Assembly: GCA_017302135.1 (NCBI GenBank) | Contig: JAFLDZ010000005.1 | Location: forward strand, 20,159-84,158 | DNA: 64,000 nt | Reading direction: 5' to 3' | DNA from: Lysobacterales bacterium | Lineage (GTDB): Bacteria; Pseudomonadota; Gammaproteobacteria; Xanthomonadales; Xanthomonadaceae | Shown here: in pieces, positions 62,606-64,000 of the stretch | Numbering within the stretch: the first letter of the stretch is position 1 | How the letters are laid out: every line of letters begins with the position of its first letter | Position numbers and translations under genes: made by a program | Notes under the pieces: model-generated | Told to the model about the DNA's origin: nothing | Seen by the model: only the letters and a program-made list of their open reading frames with translations | Databases searched by the model: none

Positions 62606-63240
62606 GGTTGGCGCTCCATGGCGTCGATCATCGGCACCAACTCGTCGCGGACCATGCGTTCGTCCATGACCGCGCTGCGCTTCCAGCGGATCACGCCTTT
62701 GGCATCGACCAGCACGTGATGCGGCGAAGTGAAGATTTCCATCCGGTTCGCGGTGCGTCCGGTGCCGTCGACCAGCGTGAACGCGTACGGATCTCCGAAG
62801 CGCTGCAGCCAAGCTGCGGCATCCTGCGGTTCGTCCTGGATATTGAAACCGATCACCTTGATCCGCTTGCTTTCGGCGAACCGGGCGACGGTCGGATGTT
62901 CTTCCTTGCAGCCATAGCACCAGCTCGACCAGGTGCTGAGCAGATAAGGCGTTCCGAGCAGATCCTGTCGCGACACCATGCGCGAGGGGGCGCCCAGCGT
63001 CGGCATCGTGAAATCCGGGAGCGGTTGTCCGACCAGCCGCGACGCAGGCGGTTTGGTATAGCTGCGGTATGCGTAGTTCAGGACCTCCGCGCCGAAAGTC
63101 AGGAAGAACAGCAGCACGAAGAATGCCGCGAGCATCCCCAGCCAGTGCTTGAGTGGCGGTCGCGTGGAGGTCCGCTGCGGCGTCTGTGCAGGGGGCTGTG
63201 GGGAGGCGTCGATTGGCGGCTGCGAAGACGGCGTCGTCAT
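62602..63240 (-). CDS. Extra TlpA/DsbE-like thioredoxin in the ccm operon
   Basis: The 212-residue protein has a cytoplasmic Pro-rich leader, one membrane helix (about 33-50) and a periplasmic thioredoxin domain with WCYGC (107-111). It is similar in outline to the preceding DsbE but lacks the GAPETF loop of that protein, reading IFTSPHHVLVD at the same place. It overlaps dsbE and ccmH by 4 bp each. A second thiol reductase at this position is not part of the usual ccm set. Confidence 0.85.
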   Translation of the reverse strand: MTTPSSQPPIDASPQPPAQTPQRTSTRPPLKHWLGMLAAFFVLLFFLTFGAEVLNYAYRSYTKPPASRLVGQPLPDFTMPTLGAPSRMVSRQDLLGTPYLLSTWSSWCYGCKEEHPTVARFAESKRIKVIGFNIQDEPQDAAAWLQRFGDPYAFTLVDGTGRTANRMEIFTSPHHVLVDAKGVIRWKRSAVMDERMVRDELVPMIDAMERQP

Positions 63241-63782
63241 CGGCCGCGCTCCGCAGCGTCCAGTGCCGGCAACAGTTCGTCGCGGACGATGGCATCGGTC
63301 ATCGCGCCGACGTGTTTCCAGCGCACGACGCCATCGGCGTCGACCAGAAAGGTCTCCGGCGCGCCGTAGATGCCGAAGTCGATCGCAGTGCCGCCTTCGA
63401 CATCGGCCAACACCAGCCAATACGGATTGTTGAAGCGTTCCAGCCACGCCAGCGCGTCGGCCGGTTCGTCCTTCCAGTTGTAGCCGATCACGCGCAGCCG
63501 CTTGGTTTCGGCGAAGCGGGTGATCACCGGATGCTCGACCTGGCATTCCACGCACCAGCTGCCCCACACGTTCAACAGATACGGCTGGCCGCGCAGTTCC
63601 TTCGATGTCACGATTCGGTTCGGCTCGTGCAGCACCGGCAGCGCGAACTCCGGCGCCGGTTTGCCGATCAGCGGCGAGGGCAGCGCTTCGCGATTGTCGC
63701 GACGACTCAGCCAGACACCGGTCGCAAGCAGCGCGGCGATCAGCAGGAATGCAGCGAAGGGAAGCCAGCGTTTGGCGCGCAT
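63237..63782 (-). CDS. dsbE: DsbE/CcmG thiol-disulfide oxidoreductase
   Basis: The 181-residue protein has one N-terminal membrane helix and a periplasmic thioredoxin domain: LLNVWGSWCVECQVEHP with WCVEC at 76-80, and the CcmG loop IYGAPETFLVDADGVVR. It keeps apocytochrome c Cys pairs reduced for heme attachment. It overlaps the ccmF stop by 1 nt (TGATG) and the TlpA-like gene by 4 bp. Confidence 0.93.
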   Translation of the reverse strand: MRAKRWLPFAAFLLIAALLATGVWLSRRDNREALPSPLIGKPAPEFALPVLHEPNRIVTSKELRGQPYLLNVWGSWCVECQVEHPVITRFAETKRLRVIGYNWKDEPADALAWLERFNNPYWLVLADVEGGTAIDFGIYGAPETFLVDADGVVRWKHVGAMTDAIVRDELLPALDAAERGR

Positions 63783-64000
63783 CAGTCTGCGCCTCCGTCG
63801 TTCACGGGTGTCGCGTCGCCGATGCCGGGATCACGCTGCTCGCGCTTCTGTTCGCGCGCGCCCAATGTGGACAAAGTGCTTTCGTGATCGTCGGCTGCAC
63901 TGCGGGGGGTGCGGAATCGCCGATCCACTGCGGCGACGAAACCGCCGAGCGCCATCAGGATCGCGCCCAGCCACACCCAGCGGATGAAGGGTTTGATGTG
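63782..64000 (-). CDS. ccmF: CcmF heme lyase (C-terminal end, runs off right edge)
   Basis: Only the last 72 codons before the stop are in the window. They read HIKPFIRWVWLGAILMALGG then FVAAVDRRFRTPR, the conserved final helix of CcmF, followed by a charged tail of about 40 residues ending in PVNDGGAD. The frame is open at base 64000. CcmF attaches heme to apocytochrome c with CcmH and CcmI, whose genes follow in order. Confidence 0.88.
   Translation of the reverse strand, partial: HIKPFIRWVWLGAILMALGGFVAAVDRRFRTPRSAADDHESTLSTLGAREQKREQRDPGIGDATPVNDGGAD

Overview
This 64 kb window is GC-rich and densely coded, and comes from a gammaproteobacterium of the Lysobacterales (Xanthomonadales). 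The evidence is a chromosomal type IV secretion (T4SS) locus of the Xanthomonas kind with a DUF4189 protein beside it, class III PHA synthase genes phaE-phaC, a metX-type serine O-succinyltransferase, and dispersed GTAG-headed REP hairpins. The genus cannot be named from the sequence. No transposase, integrase, phage gene or CRISPR array was seen.

Layout. 1-10.2 kb: a DUF502 gene running off the left edge, a membrane Ser/Thr kinase with a SUMF1-like sensor domain, an unknown anchored protein, a DUF4442 thioesterase-like gene next to cnoX, a split spermidine-synthase-like pair, a small membrane-protein/HTH/DUF998 operon with its own promoter, and SemiSWEET coupled to an amidohydrolase. 10.2-20.1 kb: the T4SS block, with virD4 leftward and virB1-B2-B3-B4-B5-B6 rightward, then DUF4189. 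The core-complex genes virB7-B11 are absent from this block. 20.1-27.1 kb: an orphan LuxR response regulator divergent from a 3-hydroxybutyrate-oligomer hydrolase, then pssA, phaE, phaC, DUF5329, PspC and a small HExxH protein. 27.1-31.9 kb: a leftward unit of TPR membrane protein, membrane protein and TPR-AAA ATPase, and an M13 peptidase homologue that has lost its zinc ligands.

32.0-40.1 kb: a compact leftward nine-gene operon: ECF sigma factor, RskA-like anti-sigma factor, fatty-acid desaturase, FAD oxidoreductase, DUF1365, cyclopropane-fatty-acid synthase, DUF2878, a second CFA-like methyltransferase and a lipocalin. Most genes overlap by 1-4 nt. This looks like a stress-controlled membrane-lipid modification pathway and is the most complete self-contained system in the window. 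40.4-45.4 kb: an intact M13 peptidase and two tandem secreted paralogues carrying a domain best known from actinobacterial surface proteins. 45.5-57.9 kb: an MBL/beta-CASP ribonuclease-like protein, RhlE helicase, a secreted beta-propeller protein, a one-heme lipoprotein, a patatin lipoprotein, an unknown anchored protein, a membrane gene broken by one in-frame amber codon, RecQ and a 63-aa membrane protein. 58.0-64.0 kb: tRNA-Leu(CAA), a cysteine dioxygenase, a REP cluster, the serine O-succinyltransferase, a membrane EEP-family protein, and the end of a cytochrome c maturation operon (ccmF, dsbE, an extra TlpA-like gene, ccmH, ccmI).

The T4SS block (about 12-20 kb) and the 50-53 kb lipoprotein read as less GC-rich than their neighbours. 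All functions are inferred from visible motifs and family knowledge; no database search was run.
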